From assembly GCA_947458455.1 (NCBI GenBank), contig CANGYJ010000001.1, forward strand, positions 372,001 to 436,000: a DNA stretch of 64,000 nt, given 5' to 3'. Shown here piece by piece: positions 35,346-45,600 of the stretch. The notes below the pieces were generated by a model that searched no databases, was not told the DNA's origin, and was given only the letters and a program-made list of their open reading frames with translations. The stretch's first letter is position 1. Every line of letters begins with the position of its first letter. The position numbers and the translations under genes were made by a program. The stretch is from Verrucomicrobiaceae bacterium. GTDB taxonomy: Bacteria > Verrucomicrobiota > Verrucomicrobiia > Verrucomicrobiales > Verrucomicrobiaceae.

Positions 35346-35643
35346 ATGAAACGCCTTTTCAACCGATCCGTGATCATCGGACTCATCCTCACACCGATAG
35401 GATATCTGCTGGCATTCAATGTGGGGCCCGGCTTGGTGGGCACCAAGCAGCCAGAAGGACAATCTCCTCTTCGCGCTGCCACTGTTTCTGGCCAAACTAC
35501 TCCTTGGGCCGGGGCTGGTGATGATTGTCGGAGCGCTCAGTGCTATCGTCGGTGGCATTTACCTTCTCATCGGCCTGTTCCGGGCCATCTGGCCGAAAAA
35601 GCAGGCTGCGCCGCCGCCTCTGCCTGAGAATGCGACCCCGTAA
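35346..35643 (+). pseudogene. Small membrane protein gene split by a frameshift
   Basis: Frame one starts with ATG at 35346 and encodes MKRLFNRSVIIGLILTPIGY and LLAFNVGPGLVG, one membrane helix. After about 35440-35465 the sensible reading moves to another frame: QKDNLLFALPLFLAKLLLGP, GLVMIVGALSAIVGGIYLLI and a basic/Pro-rich tail ending at 35643. Joined, they make a plausible protein of about 98 residues with two or three helices. A single-base indel, or a sequencing error, explains the split. Function unknown. Confidence 0.6.
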
Positions 35644-35699
35644 CACCGGCGCGGCAACTTAAACGGAGAGCCAGACGGGCTGGGTCGCGTATTCCAAGG

Positions 35700-37901
35700 A
35701 TGCGCACCATCCTCGCACTCATACTCACCGCTTCATTGCAGGCTCAGCTCCCCGGCACGAAGCCTTTGGAGCCCAACGCTGATTTCTCCGCCGCGATGGT
35801 CGCAGGCATCGACAAGATGGCGCTGCGGCTCATCGAACAATCGAAGACCGGACGAAAGCCGACACGGGAAAAGCTCAAAGCGGCCCTCGGCATGGTCGAT
35901 GAGCGAGTGAGCTTTGCGGCGCTGGACTTGATGGGTGATACGAGTTCACCGGCCTTGCTCCACGAGACGGAAAACTGCCGTGTCTTCCGCGTGCGATGGC
36001 CGGTTTTCGACGGCGTGCATGGCGAGGGGCTTTATGTGCAACCAAAGGGCAAGCCGACGGCTCGTGTCATCTACCTGCCGGATGCCGCCAGCACACCGGA
36101 GAAGCTCGTGGAGGGCTTTTTGCTCGGCAGCGGCGCAGAGGTGGTGATTCCGGCGCTGATCAGTCGCGATTCAGAATTCAGCACGAATGACAAATTCGGT
36201 GTGAAGACGAACTGCTCGCATCGCGAGTGGATTCATCGTCAAAGCTATGAACTCGGCCGCCATCTCATCGGCTACGAGGTGCAGAAGGCGCTGGCGGTGG
36301 TGGATTGGTTCAAGGCGCAGCCAGAGCAGGTGCCGGTGCTCATCGCGGGCATCGGGGAAGGGGGCATGCTGGCGCTGCATGCCGCCGCCATCGACGAACG
36401 GATCGAGTCGGTCTATTCCGCAGGCTACTTCGCCCCACGAGAGAGCGTTTGGGAGGAGCCGATCGAGCGAAATGTCTTTGGCCTGCTGCGTGATCTGGGT
36501 GATGCGGAGATCGCCAGCCTCATCGCGCCGCGTGCGCTGGTGCTGCAGCATCTGTTTTATCCGAAGCTCGTCGTCTCGATGGAGGCTCCGAAAGGCTCGC
36601 GAGCCATCGCGGCCCCCGGAAGGCTCACCGAGCCATCTTTGGCATCGTTTGAAGCCGAGATCGCTCGGGTGAAGCAGCTCGCACCTTCGAGCCGCATCCT
36701 CACCGCCACCGGCGAGACCTCGAATGACCAGATCATCCGGCATTTGCTGCCTTCGGCGTCGCTTCCAGTCCCTTCGGTCGCTTCTGTCTCTCTCAAACCG
36801 GACCCTACACGCCAAAAACGCCTCGTGCGGGAGCTGGAAGCCTTCACGCAGCGTTTGCTCGTGAGCACCGAGACGGAACGAAATGAGCAGTTCTGGAAAA
36901 AACTGCCGCAAAAGTCCCTCGCGGAGTTTGAAGCGCATACAGAGAAGGAGCGGGAGCGCTTTTGGAACGACGTCATCGGACGTCTGCCTGATCCGAATGT
37001 GCCGATGAATGCCAAGAGCCGCTTCGTGCGTGAGACAGACAAAGTGGTGATCTACGAGGTCACGCTCGATGTATGGGACGATGTCTTTGCCTGGGGCTGG
37101 CTGTGTCTTCCGAAGGACATCCTTCGTAGCGGCAGGCGTGAGCATGCCGATGGCGGCAAACGGACGTTTGCCACTACGGGGCGTCGACCCGTCGTCGTTT
37201 GCCAGCATGGGTTGGAGGGCATCCCCGAGGACACCATCACGACCGATGCCTCCCAGCGGGCCTTTGGTGCTTACCAGGCTTTCACGCTGCGACTGGCGGA
37301 GCAGGGCTTCATCACCTTCGCGCCGCACAATCCGTATCGCGGCATGCACGCCTTCCGCACACTTCAGCGGAAGCTCAATCCGCTCGGCCTCACGCTTTAC
37401 AGCGTCATCAACGGCCAGCACCAGCGCATCCTGGAATGGCTCAAAGCACAGCCCTTCACGCAACCGGACAAGATCGCCTTCTACGGCCTCAGCTACGGCG
37501 GCAAGTCAGCCATGCGCACACCGGCGGTGCTCAAAGACTACTGCCTCAGCATTTGCAGCGGCGACTTCAACGAATGGGTTCGCAAGTGCGTGTCCTCCGA
37601 TATGCCGATGAGCTACATCCACACTCACGAATATGAGATCTGGGAATGGAACATGGGCCGCACCTTCAACTACGCCGAAATGGCCGCCCTGATCTCCCCG
37701 CGTCCCTTCATGGTCGAGCGCGGCCACAACGACGGTGTCGGCACGGATGAATGGGTGAACTACGAATTCGCCAAGGTCCGCCGCCTCTACAACAAGCTCC
37801 TCATCGGCGACCGCACGACCATCGAGCACTTCGACGGCCCACACATGATCCATGGCGTGGGGACGTATGAGTTTCTCAAAGAGAAGCTGGGCTGGAAGTG
37901 A
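35700..37901 (+). CDS. Exported double alpha/beta-hydrolase protein with in-frame repeat insert
   Basis: A 733-residue protein with a short signal peptide (MRTILALILTASLQAQ). It contains two alpha/beta-hydrolase-like halves. The N-terminal half has GIGEGGMLAL (residues 217-226), where the nucleophile position of GxSxGG is Gly219, so it is probably inactive. The C-terminal half has Ser598 in GLSYGGKSAM, an acid in RGHNDGVG and a His in DGPHMIHG, resembling acetylxylan esterase or dienelactone-hydrolase-type enzymes. Residues 476-493 (RSGRREHADGGKRTFATT) are encoded by a 54-bp palindromic repeat inserted between the KDIL strand and the VVVCQHG oxyanion segment. Substrate unknown; an ester-linked polysaccharide is plausible given the other genes in the window. 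Confidence 0.8.
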   Translation: MRTILALILTASLQAQLPGTKPLEPNADFSAAMVAGIDKMALRLIEQSKTGRKPTREKLKAALGMVDERVSFAALDLMGDTSSPALLHETENCRVFRVRWPVFDGVHGEGLYVQPKGKPTARVIYLPDAASTPEKLVEGFLLGSGAEVVIPALISRDSEFSTNDKFGVKTNCSHREWIHRQSYELGRHLIGYEVQKALAVVDWFKAQPEQVPVLIAGIGEGGMLALHAAAIDERIESVYSAGYFAPRESVWEEPIERNVFGLLRDLGDAEIASLIAPRALVLQHLFYPKLVVSMEAPKGSRAIAAPGRLTEPSLASFEAEIARVKQLAPSSRILTATGETSNDQIIRHLLPSASLPVPSVASVSLKPDPTRQKRLVRELEAFTQRLLVSTETERNEQFWKKLPQKSLAEFEAHTEKERERFWNDVIGRLPDPNVPMNAKSRFVRETDKVVIYEVTLDVWDDVFAWGWLCLPKDILRSGRREHADGGKRTFATTGRRPVVVCQHGLEGIPEDTITTDASQRAFGAYQAFTLRLAEQGFITFAPHNPYRGMHAFRTLQRKLNPLGLTLYSVINGQHQRILEWLKAQPFTQPDKIAFYGLSYGGKSAMRTPAVLKDYCLSICSGDFNEWVRKCVSSDMPMSYIHTHEYEIWEWNMGRTFNYAEMAALISPRPFMVERGHNDGVGTDEWVNYEFAKVRRLYNKLLIGDRTTIEHFDGPHMIHGVGTYEFLKEKLGWK
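37125..37178. repeat. 54-bp palindromic repeat inside the hydrolase gene
   Basis: Ends cgtagcggca (37125-37134) and tgccactacg (37169-37178) are inverted repeats with one mismatch; inside, ggcaaacg/cgtttgcc forms a second nested stem. It is exactly 18 codons and begins on a codon boundary of the host gene (codon 476). No second copy was found in this window. Confidence 0.85.
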
Positions 37902-37907
37902 GCCCGA

Positions 37908-38702
37908 TTAGGCCACCGCCGGCTGCGCCTGCAAGAGTCCACGGCGTATCATGAATTCCTCCGCGAGCGAGCGATAGGACACGGCCCCACGACCGCTGGG
38001 CTCATACTCGATGATGCTTTTGCCAAAGCTGGGCGCTTCACCGAGACGCACGGTTCTCGGGATCACCGTTTGATACACGACCTCAGCGAAGTAGTTCCGC
38101 ACATCGTTGACAACCTGGTTGGCGAGGTTCGCCCGGCTGTCGAACATGGTCATCACAATGCCTTCGAGCTGCAAATTGGGATTCGCCCCGCAATCGCGGA
38201 TCTGCTGCACGACGTTGACGATCTTCGAGAGGCCTTCGAGGCCGAAGTACTCGCACTGGATCGGCACGAGCAGCTCATCAGCGCAGGCCAATGAACTCGT
38301 CATGAGCACGCCGAGGCTCGGCGGGGTGTCGAGGATGGCGTAATCAAAATGGCCGCTCTGGCGGATGGGCTCCAGCACCTCCCGCAGGCGGGCGAGGTGG
38401 TTACCGGTCTGCGCCAACTCGATCTCACAGCCCGCGAGTTCTTGATGCGAGCGGATGATGCTCAGATTCGGAAGCCGGGTGCTGCGGATGTATTGCCGAG
38501 GATCGGCACCTTCCACGAGGGCCGGGTAAAGGCTGCCGCGTTCTTCCTGAGCCAGGCCGAGGCCGCTGGTGGCATTGGCCTGCGGATCGAGATCAATGAG
38601 AAGCACTCGCACCCCACGCTGGGCGAGGCAGGCGGAGAGATTGACGGCCGTGGTCGTCTTTCCGACCCCGCCTTTTTGATTGGTGATGGCAACGATCCGC
38701 AT
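37908..38702 (-). CDS. parA: ParA/Soj-family partition ATPase
   Basis: A 264-residue ATPase with the deviant Walker A KGGVGKTTT near residue 10, the A' motif LLIDLDPQANAT and Walker B FDYAILDTPPSLG. The C-terminal half includes VMTMFDSRANLANQV, VVYQTVIPRTVRLGEAPSFG and SYRSLAEEF, closest in appearance to chromosomal Soj/ParA proteins. These position origins with ParB and parS. No parB gene or obvious parS-like palindrome is adjacent. It is convergent with the double hydrolase gene and divergent from the large secreted protein. Confidence 0.92.
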   Translation of the reverse strand: MRIVAITNQKGGVGKTTTAVNLSACLAQRGVRVLLIDLDPQANATSGLGLAQEERGSLYPALVEGADPRQYIRSTRLPNLSIIRSHQELAGCEIELAQTGNHLARLREVLEPIRQSGHFDYAILDTPPSLGVLMTSSLACADELLVPIQCEYFGLEGLSKIVNVVQQIRDCGANPNLQLEGIVMTMFDSRANLANQVVNDVRNYFAEVVYQTVIPRTVRLGEAPSFGKSIIEYEPSGRGAVSYRSLAEEFMIRRGLLQAQPAVA

Positions 38703-38816
38703 GATGAGAGTGATTCCGTTCGAGAGAGGGCAGAGTTTGGCGAGAAACCTTTCCCCGCGCCAGAAAAGAAATGTGCCACAGCGAAGATCACGCCGGGTTA
38801 TTCAGGATGACAGCCA

Positions 38817-41800
38817 GTGGCGGGTTTGGTAAAACCCCGTGTTCTTGTGAAAATCTTCCTCACCAGCCTGGCCTTACTTGCCTGTGCCTGCCCTGCCTTC
38901 GCGCAGGCACCCTCGCCGCGTTTGGTGCGGCTGGGGAACTTGAACACCTCGCCAGTGACCACCGAGCCGACCTCTGGAGGAGCGGCGTATTTATTTGGAA
39001 CTGGCGACCTCATTTTCTCGGGTTCCGATTCCGAAGCCGGTGAGGAGATATGGATCCATCGTGCCAATTTCAGCCAGGCCCGGCGTTTGGTGGACTTCCG
39101 CCCTGGGGGCGCATCCAGTTCACCTCGTGAATTTGCGCCGTTGAGTAATAGCCGGTTTAGCGTGGTGGTGGAAGATGGCATCACCGGACCCGAGGTGGTG
39201 GTGCTGGATTCGGATGGTGATTTCTTTCCTTATGAAAGCGGGCAGGACCTGTGCCCGGGCCGTGATCACGACGCGCCGCGGCTTCTTGGACGGGTAGCTG
39301 GCACGGCTTTGTATGTGCTCGATGATGGCGCGGACCCCTTTGGCCGGCCCGGGGAGTCCGTTTGGCAGTTTTCAAATGATGATCCGCCGCTCTGGCTGGA
39401 GACATTCAAAGCGGGCAGCGTGCGGCAGCCCCGAAATGGCAACCAAGATGAACTGTACTTTGTGGGGCAGCGGTGGGATGAGGCGGAAATCGCTCTTTTC
39501 CGCGTGAGCTGGTGGCAAGGAAATCAAGTCAAGCTGCTTTGCGTGCTGGGCGATCCTGCCGTGGCCGAACCGCTGCCGCAGCAAGTCTATGCGGTGACCC
39601 CTGGGATGGTGAGCTACCGGGGCTTCAATGGCAGTCAGCCAATGCTCAGAGCCTTCCGAACCAATGCCCCAGGAAATGTGGTTTCTCACCCCCTTGGCTC
39701 GGTTCTGATTGATCCAAGTTTTGCCTCGAACGGCTACGATCGGATTTGCTTCACGGGCTACGATCCAGTCACCGGCATCGAGCCGTGGATGATCGTGGAT
39801 GATTTGATGGGGTCTCCTTTGACGCCTCAACTGGTCGTGAATTCGAATCCAAGCATATCCACCACTGTCTCCGCGAGCCGCTTTACGATGCAAGGGAATA
39901 TCCTCTACTTCGAGACGGGGGCGAATTCCCGTGTGCTGAAGTTTGTGGATACAGCTTCATTATCACCAATCGCCCACACCATTTTTGTGGATTCGGAGTT
40001 CATCACACGACGGGTGATGGTTTCGTCTGATAAGCTGGCTTATGTGGTCAACACAGGAAATAGTGATTCTCTTCGCCTCTACAACACCACCTCCATGACC
40101 AGCCAGTCGTTGGCTCAAAGCGTCAAGGTAAAAGACCTTTGGGCACGAGGAACTGGCTTGAACGCCATCATTGAAGCCTTTGGGGAAGACGGGCTCTATA
40201 GGCTGGATGGCGCATCAGGGGGGGCTGGGTGGCCGGTTCGATCTTTCCCCGCCGACTCCGCTCGTCGCCTGCAAGTCACTGGTGACGAAAACAGCTCATT
40301 TGGATGGGTGATCGGCAAACACTGGACCGAATATCTTCAGCCGAGCGAAGAACCTCGGTTGTATCGCTATCAAGAGACATCAAGCGGCCCGGACAGCGCC
40401 ATTTCGATGATCTACGAGGGGCCTTCGAACAATGCCTCCAGCCATCCAACGGACTTTCACGATCTTGACGGGCATCTTTTCCTCACAGCGATCAAAGACC
40501 GTCATCGCGTGCTGTTCCATTCGCCGGATGGGGCGCAGGATTCCTTGCAGCCCGTCATATTCCAGCGGAGGGGCTGGCCCACGGTCCCTTTTCCCGAACT
40601 GGAGTTGGTGAGACTCGGTAGTCAGTTGTTCGCACGTTCAGCCGCCGACGGAACCTTGCATGTCGTGCCTGGCAGGGTGGAAAGTGGCTCACTTTACTCT
40701 CAAGCCGTGACGGAGGGCGCATCCAATTTCACCTACGTCCAGGCGGAAAGGCTCACCGTGGCCGCCGGCAAGGTCTTCTTTGTGCAGGTCGGTGCCACGA
40801 CGGAAACACTGCGCTATGTGAATCCGGATCTCAGCCTGAGCACCGTGCAGGTGTTTCAAAAGCCGACGACCGGTCAGGCTATCACCCAGATGACGGGCAC
40901 GCCGGACCGGCTCTTTTTCACGGCTTCCATCAATCCAAACAACAGCACCAGTCCGGTCGCTCTCTGGAGCACGACCGGCAGCGGGATGCCGGAGCAGAGA
41001 ATGCCTCCGTTGAATTCGGAAAGTCCGCACGTGGTTGGCGTGTGGGGTGGAAAATGGGTGTTTTGGCAGGATTACGGCGGCGGAAGTGATTCTTGGGAAA
41101 TGTTCACTTGGTCCGGCTTGCCGGGCGAAGGTCCGCAACCCCACTGGGGAGGCGACATGGATCGTCGCCCCGAATCCAGCCACACACCGGGTTTTCCTTC
41201 GGGCATCGAATTCGACGGACATTTCGCCTTCTGCACTCGCGAAGGTCACTTGATCGTGCTCGGACCTTCGGGTGGTGTGGACTTTGAATGGCAGGATTGG
41301 CGCAGCTTTGTCCGCCCAGAATGCCTTTCTGTCTTGAATGGAAAACTCGTCTGGAAAGCTCATGAGCAGAGGTCGTGGCACCCCGGCATGTGGGACAGTC
41401 AGTGGTTCAGTTGGAGTGTGGGGGGTGGCTTCAACTTCATCGGCCACACCGAAGGGGCACCGAGTCCTCTGCGGCTCGCGGCTGGCCGGATCTGGTCCGT
41501 GGCTGGCTGGCCGAATTACACCGGTTTAAAGTCCTGGAACGGTCTTGCCAGCGGCCTGCAAGATCTGAGTGAGCCGATCGATCCTCATGAAGCGCTCGGC
41601 GAGGTCTCCATGGGAACCTATCGCGGCAGGCTGGTCCTCTCTGCCAGGCCGAATAACACGGCTCACACGGGCTTTGAGCCGATGATCCTGCTTGGAAACT
41701 CCGGCCCGGCCTCTCCGGTGCCAATCAATCCCCGGCGGATCCCCCGAGACCAGCCTTTGGCCTTCACCTTCGACGACATCACCTCTTGGTGGGTGACAGA

Positions 41801-42467
41801 TTCGGAGGCGGATCCATTCACCCTCACCTGGATACGCCCGCAGTTTGGCACCCTCAAACTCAACGGTCAGACCATCGTCACGGATGCCCAGCCAAAGCCC
41901 GGCGACGTTTTCGAATGGACTCCTCCTCCCGGCTTCGTTGGCAACTTTTCTGCCTTTTGCCTGGCCGCCCAGGACACCTGGAACGCCACAGAAATCCCGG
42001 TCATCATCCGCGTCGAGACCCCGCACGACGAATGGATCCGCCAGCATTTCACGCCCCAGCAGCTCGCCGATCCGCTCGTCAGCGGTCCGGCAGCAGATGC
42101 CGATGGCGACGGCGTGAGCAATGCGCTCGAATTCCTCTTTGGCCGTCTGCCGCACCAAAGGGAAGGGGAGGCCGGCTGGTCGCTCACCTCAACGCCCCCT
42201 TCACCGGGACAGCGCCGGGGTGTTTTCACCTTCAACCGCCTCGCCGTGCTGCCGCTGGGAACCACCGTGCTCATCGAGCAGTCGGAGGATTTGCAGTCCT
42301 GGACCCCGGTGGCCGAAAAACTGCAAAACGCCGCCTGGACCTTCCCGGTGACGGGCGTGAGCGTGGAGGAGGTGACGTTGCTAGACGGCCGCATCGAAAC
42401 GCGGGTGGCCGTGGATGAAAACAGCTCACTGAACCGCTTCCTCCGCCTCCGCCTCGAGCTCCCCTGA
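38817..42467 (+). CDS. Large secreted protein with propeller-type repeats and a calcium-binding C-terminal region
   Basis: A 1216-residue exported protein with a signal peptide after a short leader (VKIFLTSLALLACACPAFAQA). The long body has repeated strands such as LIFSGSDSEAGEEIWIH, ICFTGYDPVTGIEPWMI and LFFTASI, reminiscent of ELWxxDGT repeats of secreted beta-propellers. Near the C-terminus ADADGDGVSNALEFLFG is a thrombospondin type-3/dockerin-like calcium motif, followed by a domain of about 100 residues ending SLNRFLRLRLELP that recurs in secreted proteins of this phylum and may be a sorting or surface domain. GTG start at 38817 is favoured by an aggatga-like ribosome site at 38803-38809; a GTG at 38847 would start the signal directly. 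Local GC is somewhat lower than in neighbours. Function unknown. Confidence 0.75.
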   Translation: MAGLVKPRVLVKIFLTSLALLACACPAFAQAPSPRLVRLGNLNTSPVTTEPTSGGAAYLFGTGDLIFSGSDSEAGEEIWIHRANFSQARRLVDFRPGGASSSPREFAPLSNSRFSVVVEDGITGPEVVVLDSDGDFFPYESGQDLCPGRDHDAPRLLGRVAGTALYVLDDGADPFGRPGESVWQFSNDDPPLWLETFKAGSVRQPRNGNQDELYFVGQRWDEAEIALFRVSWWQGNQVKLLCVLGDPAVAEPLPQQVYAVTPGMVSYRGFNGSQPMLRAFRTNAPGNVVSHPLGSVLIDPSFASNGYDRICFTGYDPVTGIEPWMIVDDLMGSPLTPQLVVNSNPSISTTVSASRFTMQGNILYFETGANSRVLKFVDTASLSPIAHTIFVDSEFITRRVMVSSDKLAYVVNTGNSDSLRLYNTTSMTSQSLAQSVKVKDLWARGTGLNAIIEAFGEDGLYRLDGASGGAGWPVRSFPADSARRLQVTGDENSSFGWVIGKHWTEYLQPSEEPRLYRYQETSSGPDSAISMIYEGPSNNASSHPTDFHDLDGHLFLTAIKDRHRVLFHSPDGAQDSLQPVIFQRRGWPTVPFPELELVRLGSQLFARSAADGTLHVVPGRVESGSLYSQAVTEGASNFTYVQAERLTVAAGKVFFVQVGATTETLRYVNPDLSLSTVQVFQKPTTGQAITQMTGTPDRLFFTASINPNNSTSPVALWSTTGSGMPEQRMPPLNSESPHVVGVWGGKWVFWQDYGGGSDSWEMFTWSGLPGEGPQPHWGGDMDRRPESSHTPGFPSGIEFDGHFAFCTREGHLIVLGPSGGVDFEWQDWRSFVRPECLSVLNGKLVWKAHEQRSWHPGMWDSQWFSWSVGGGFNFIGHTEGAPSPLRLAAGRIWSVAGWPNYTGLKSWNGLASGLQDLSEPIDPHEALGEVSMGTYRGRLVLSARPNNTAHTGFEPMILLGNSGPASPVPINPRRIPRDQPLAFTFDDITSWWVTDSEADPFTLTWIRPQFGTLKLNGQTIVTDAQPKPGDVFEWTPPPGFVGNFSAFCLAAQDTWNATEIPVIIRVETPHDEWIRQHFTPQQLADPLVSGPAADADGDGVSNALEFLFGRLPHQREGEAGWSLTSTPPSPGQRRGVFTFNRLAVLPLGTTVLIEQSEDLQSWTPVAEKLQNAAWTFPVTGVSVEEVTLLDGRIETRVAVDENSSLNRFLRLRLELP

Positions 42468-42641
42468 GTCGCTGACGTTGTAGGCGCAAAACGGGTGAGA
42501 CAGACACTCTTGTCTGTCCGCACAGGAATCGTGTGCCTAATGACGCTCTTGCAGACAGGAGTGTCTGCATCACGGCCCGCTCCCCTTGAGCCCCGATTCC
42601 TTGGTTGAAGTCCGCCCCTTTTGGCGACAACCAACCCGCGC
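42468..42641. repeat. Intergenic palindromic repeat
   Basis: Contains agacagacactcttgtctgt (about 42500-42519) and gcagacaggagtgtctgc (about 42551-42568), two related short hairpins in opposite sense flanking a short spacer. No gene. It separates the secreted protein from the SNF2 helicase gene. Confidence 0.6.
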
Positions 42642-45600
42642 ATGGAAATCACGGAAAGCTGGCTGGCACAAATCGGCGGATGGCAGGCGATCAAGGCCGC
42701 GAGATCGCTCGTGGCCGCCGGGCATGTGGCGGTGAGCCAAAACGAGGGCGGCCTCATTCGCGGCACCGCCGGGGCGGGGAAGGTGAAATTCGCCAGCGGC
42801 CTCCGCATCCGCTCCCGCTCCGATGTGGACAACCTCTGCACCTGCCCCATGGCCCGCCGCAGCGGCATGATGTGCGAGCACTCCCTCGCCGTCGCCCTTG
42901 CAACGCTCATGGGCAGCGTGCGCAAGCCAGGGGTGGAGGTCAAACCGGCCGCGCCACCACCACCCGCCGCCCCCCAAATCCTCACCATCCCCGGCCAGTA
43001 CACCCTTTTCCTGCCGGAAACCCTCCGCGAGCCTCTCGGTGTGCTGGTGAAGCACGACCCCGCTGGCAGCGAAACCTCCCGCCTCGCCGCCTGGCTGGCC
43101 GGGCAGGGGATCAGCAAACCTCAAACCGTCCCGCTCTCCCTCCGCGGACCGCAGGCGGAGGCTTTTCTGGAAGTGCTCGGCGGCCACCCCCGCGTCCTGT
43201 GGGGGAAACCGGGGCCAACGGCCAAGCCGTTACAAATCGCCGCCGATCCGGTGCGCATGCCGCTCGTCATTGAATCGGCTCCAAATGGTCAAATCAAACC
43301 CCAACTAGCCAGCCCGACCTTCCGGCAGGTCTTCGGCCCCTGGTGGCTCTGCGGCGAGACGACCGTGCTTTTCCGCGTGAAAGCCCCGCCCGGTATCTGG
43401 AGTGCTTTGGGCAACCCGCAGCCGCTGAAATGGCTCGTCGAGCATCGCGAGGCCCTAGACGACGCCTTCCAGGTCGATCTACGTGGCGAGCTCCTCAACG
43501 GCTTCCATGTCCTGCCGGTGCCGCTCACCTTTGAAATCTCCCTCGAAGGCTCCCTCCAGGCCGTCGAGGCCCGACTCGCCGCCCGTTTCGGCGACGTCAC
43601 CTGGCCGATCCTGCCTCAAGGCGTCGCCAGCACGGCCAAGGCGGTTTCCTTTCCGCTCGTCGATCCCCAAAACGCCGCCTGCTTCTACCTCCGGGACGAA
43701 TCCGCCGAGCGCCGCATGGTCGGCCGATTGGAATCGCTCGGTTTCCGCGCCTCCGATCGCGGCCACTGGCTCATGCAGGGCGGGGATGCCGTCCTCAAAT
43801 TCTACGCCTCCGATCTGCCCCGCCTCCGCGACCTCGCCACCATTATTGAGGGCGACCGCTGGCGCACCGTCACTCGCGGCGTGCAGCGCATCCGGCCGGA
43901 AACCAAGATCCACGGCCCGGCGGGCGGTTCCGGCCAGGATTGGCTCAGCATGGAGTTCGCCTACCAGGCCGCCGATGGCTTCCGCCTTCCTCGAAACGAC
44001 GTCCTGCGCATGATCCGCAGCGGCCAGAAATCCGTCCAGGGCAGGGATGGAAAGCGTTACATTCTGGATGCTGAAGCCGTCGAGGAATTGGAGGAAACCC
44101 TCCGCGATGTCCCCCTCCAGCTCACCCCAGAAGGCGCCCGCATCCACAGCGCCCACGCTGCTTATTTCCAGGGTGAAAATGTAACGCCCATCGCGTCTCC
44201 TGATGAATCCGTCGTTCAAGCGATTCTTTCCACGCTTCATGTAACGCTTCGCTCGTATCAGATTGAAGGCGTCCGTTGGCTCATGGCCCGTGCCCAGGCG
44301 GGCAGGGGAGGTATCCTGGCCGATGACATGGGCCTCGGCAAAACCCTCCAATCCATCGCCCTCCTCGCCAGCCTCAAAACCGGCCCAAGCCTCATCGTTT
44401 GCCCCAAATCCCTCCTCGGAAACTGGCGCTCGGAAATCGAGCGATTTGCCCCCACCATGAAGGTCGTCGTGGTAAGCGGTTCAGGCCGTGAAAAAGCCCT
44501 GGAATCCATCACCGCAGATTCCGTGATAATTACCTCGTATCCTTTAATCCACAGGGATTTAGCCTGGCATCAGAAGCAGGAATTTCAGCTCATTCTCTTG
44601 GACGAAGCTTCCGCCATCAAGAATCCCGATACCGAAGCGTCCAAAGCGTTACAAAAACTGCGCTCCAAAGCCCGTTTTGCTCTTACGGGCACGCCGTTAG
44701 AAAATGGAGTCCGCGATTTGTGGTCCATCATGCACTTTGCGTTACCGGGGTATCTCGGCAGCCGTGACAATTTCAAAGAACGCTTCGAGCAGCCCATCTC
44801 CGGCAGCTTCGATTCCGCCGCCGGTCAGCAGGCTGTCACAAGGCTGCGAAAACTCATCCGTCCTTGGTTCCTGCGCCGCACGAAAAAGCAAGTTTTACGG
44901 GACCTCCCGGAGAGGATCGAGCAGGTCCTTTGGTGCGATCCCAGCCCGGCCCAGGCCGAGGTTTACCGCCGCGTCCTGGAGGAGGGCCGCGATGAGATCA
45001 AAGCCGCCCGACGCAGCGGCGGCCAGGGCGGGGCACGCATGACCATGTTCACCGTGCTCCTGCGACTCCGCCAGGTCTGCTGCGACCTCCGCCTCACCGG
45101 TCTGTCACCGGAAACGCTCAAAGGGTTATCCGCCGACGACTTTTCCGGTAAATGGCCCGCACTTCAGGAGCGCCTCGATGCCATCCTCGAATCCGGCGGC
45201 AAAGTCCTCATCTTCAGCCAGTTCGTCCAGTTCTTGAAGCTCATGCGTAACCACCTGGACGTGACCGAAACGCCGTATTGCTACCTCGACGGCCAGACCC
45301 AGGACCGCGAAGGTCAGGTCAAAGCCTTCCAAACCCAGTCGGACAAACGCGTCTTCCTCATCAGCCTCAAAGCCGGCGGCTACGGCCTGAACCTCACCGC
45401 CGCCGATCACGTCATCCTGGCCGACCCATGGTGGAATCCCGCCGTCGAATCCCAGGCCATCGACCGTGCGCACCGTCTCGGCCAGCAGCGCATCGTCCAC
45501 GCCTTCCGACTCGTCACACGCGGCACCGTCGAGGAACGCATCCTCGCGTTGCAGGCCAAGAAGCGCGGCCTCATCGAAGCCACCGTGGAAGACGATGCCG

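Noticed and set aside
37908..38702. parA as evidence for a replication origin or an integrated plasmid here
   Set aside because: No parB, dnaA, replication gene, DnaA-box cluster or parS-like palindrome is visible next to it; the protein resembles chromosomal Soj.
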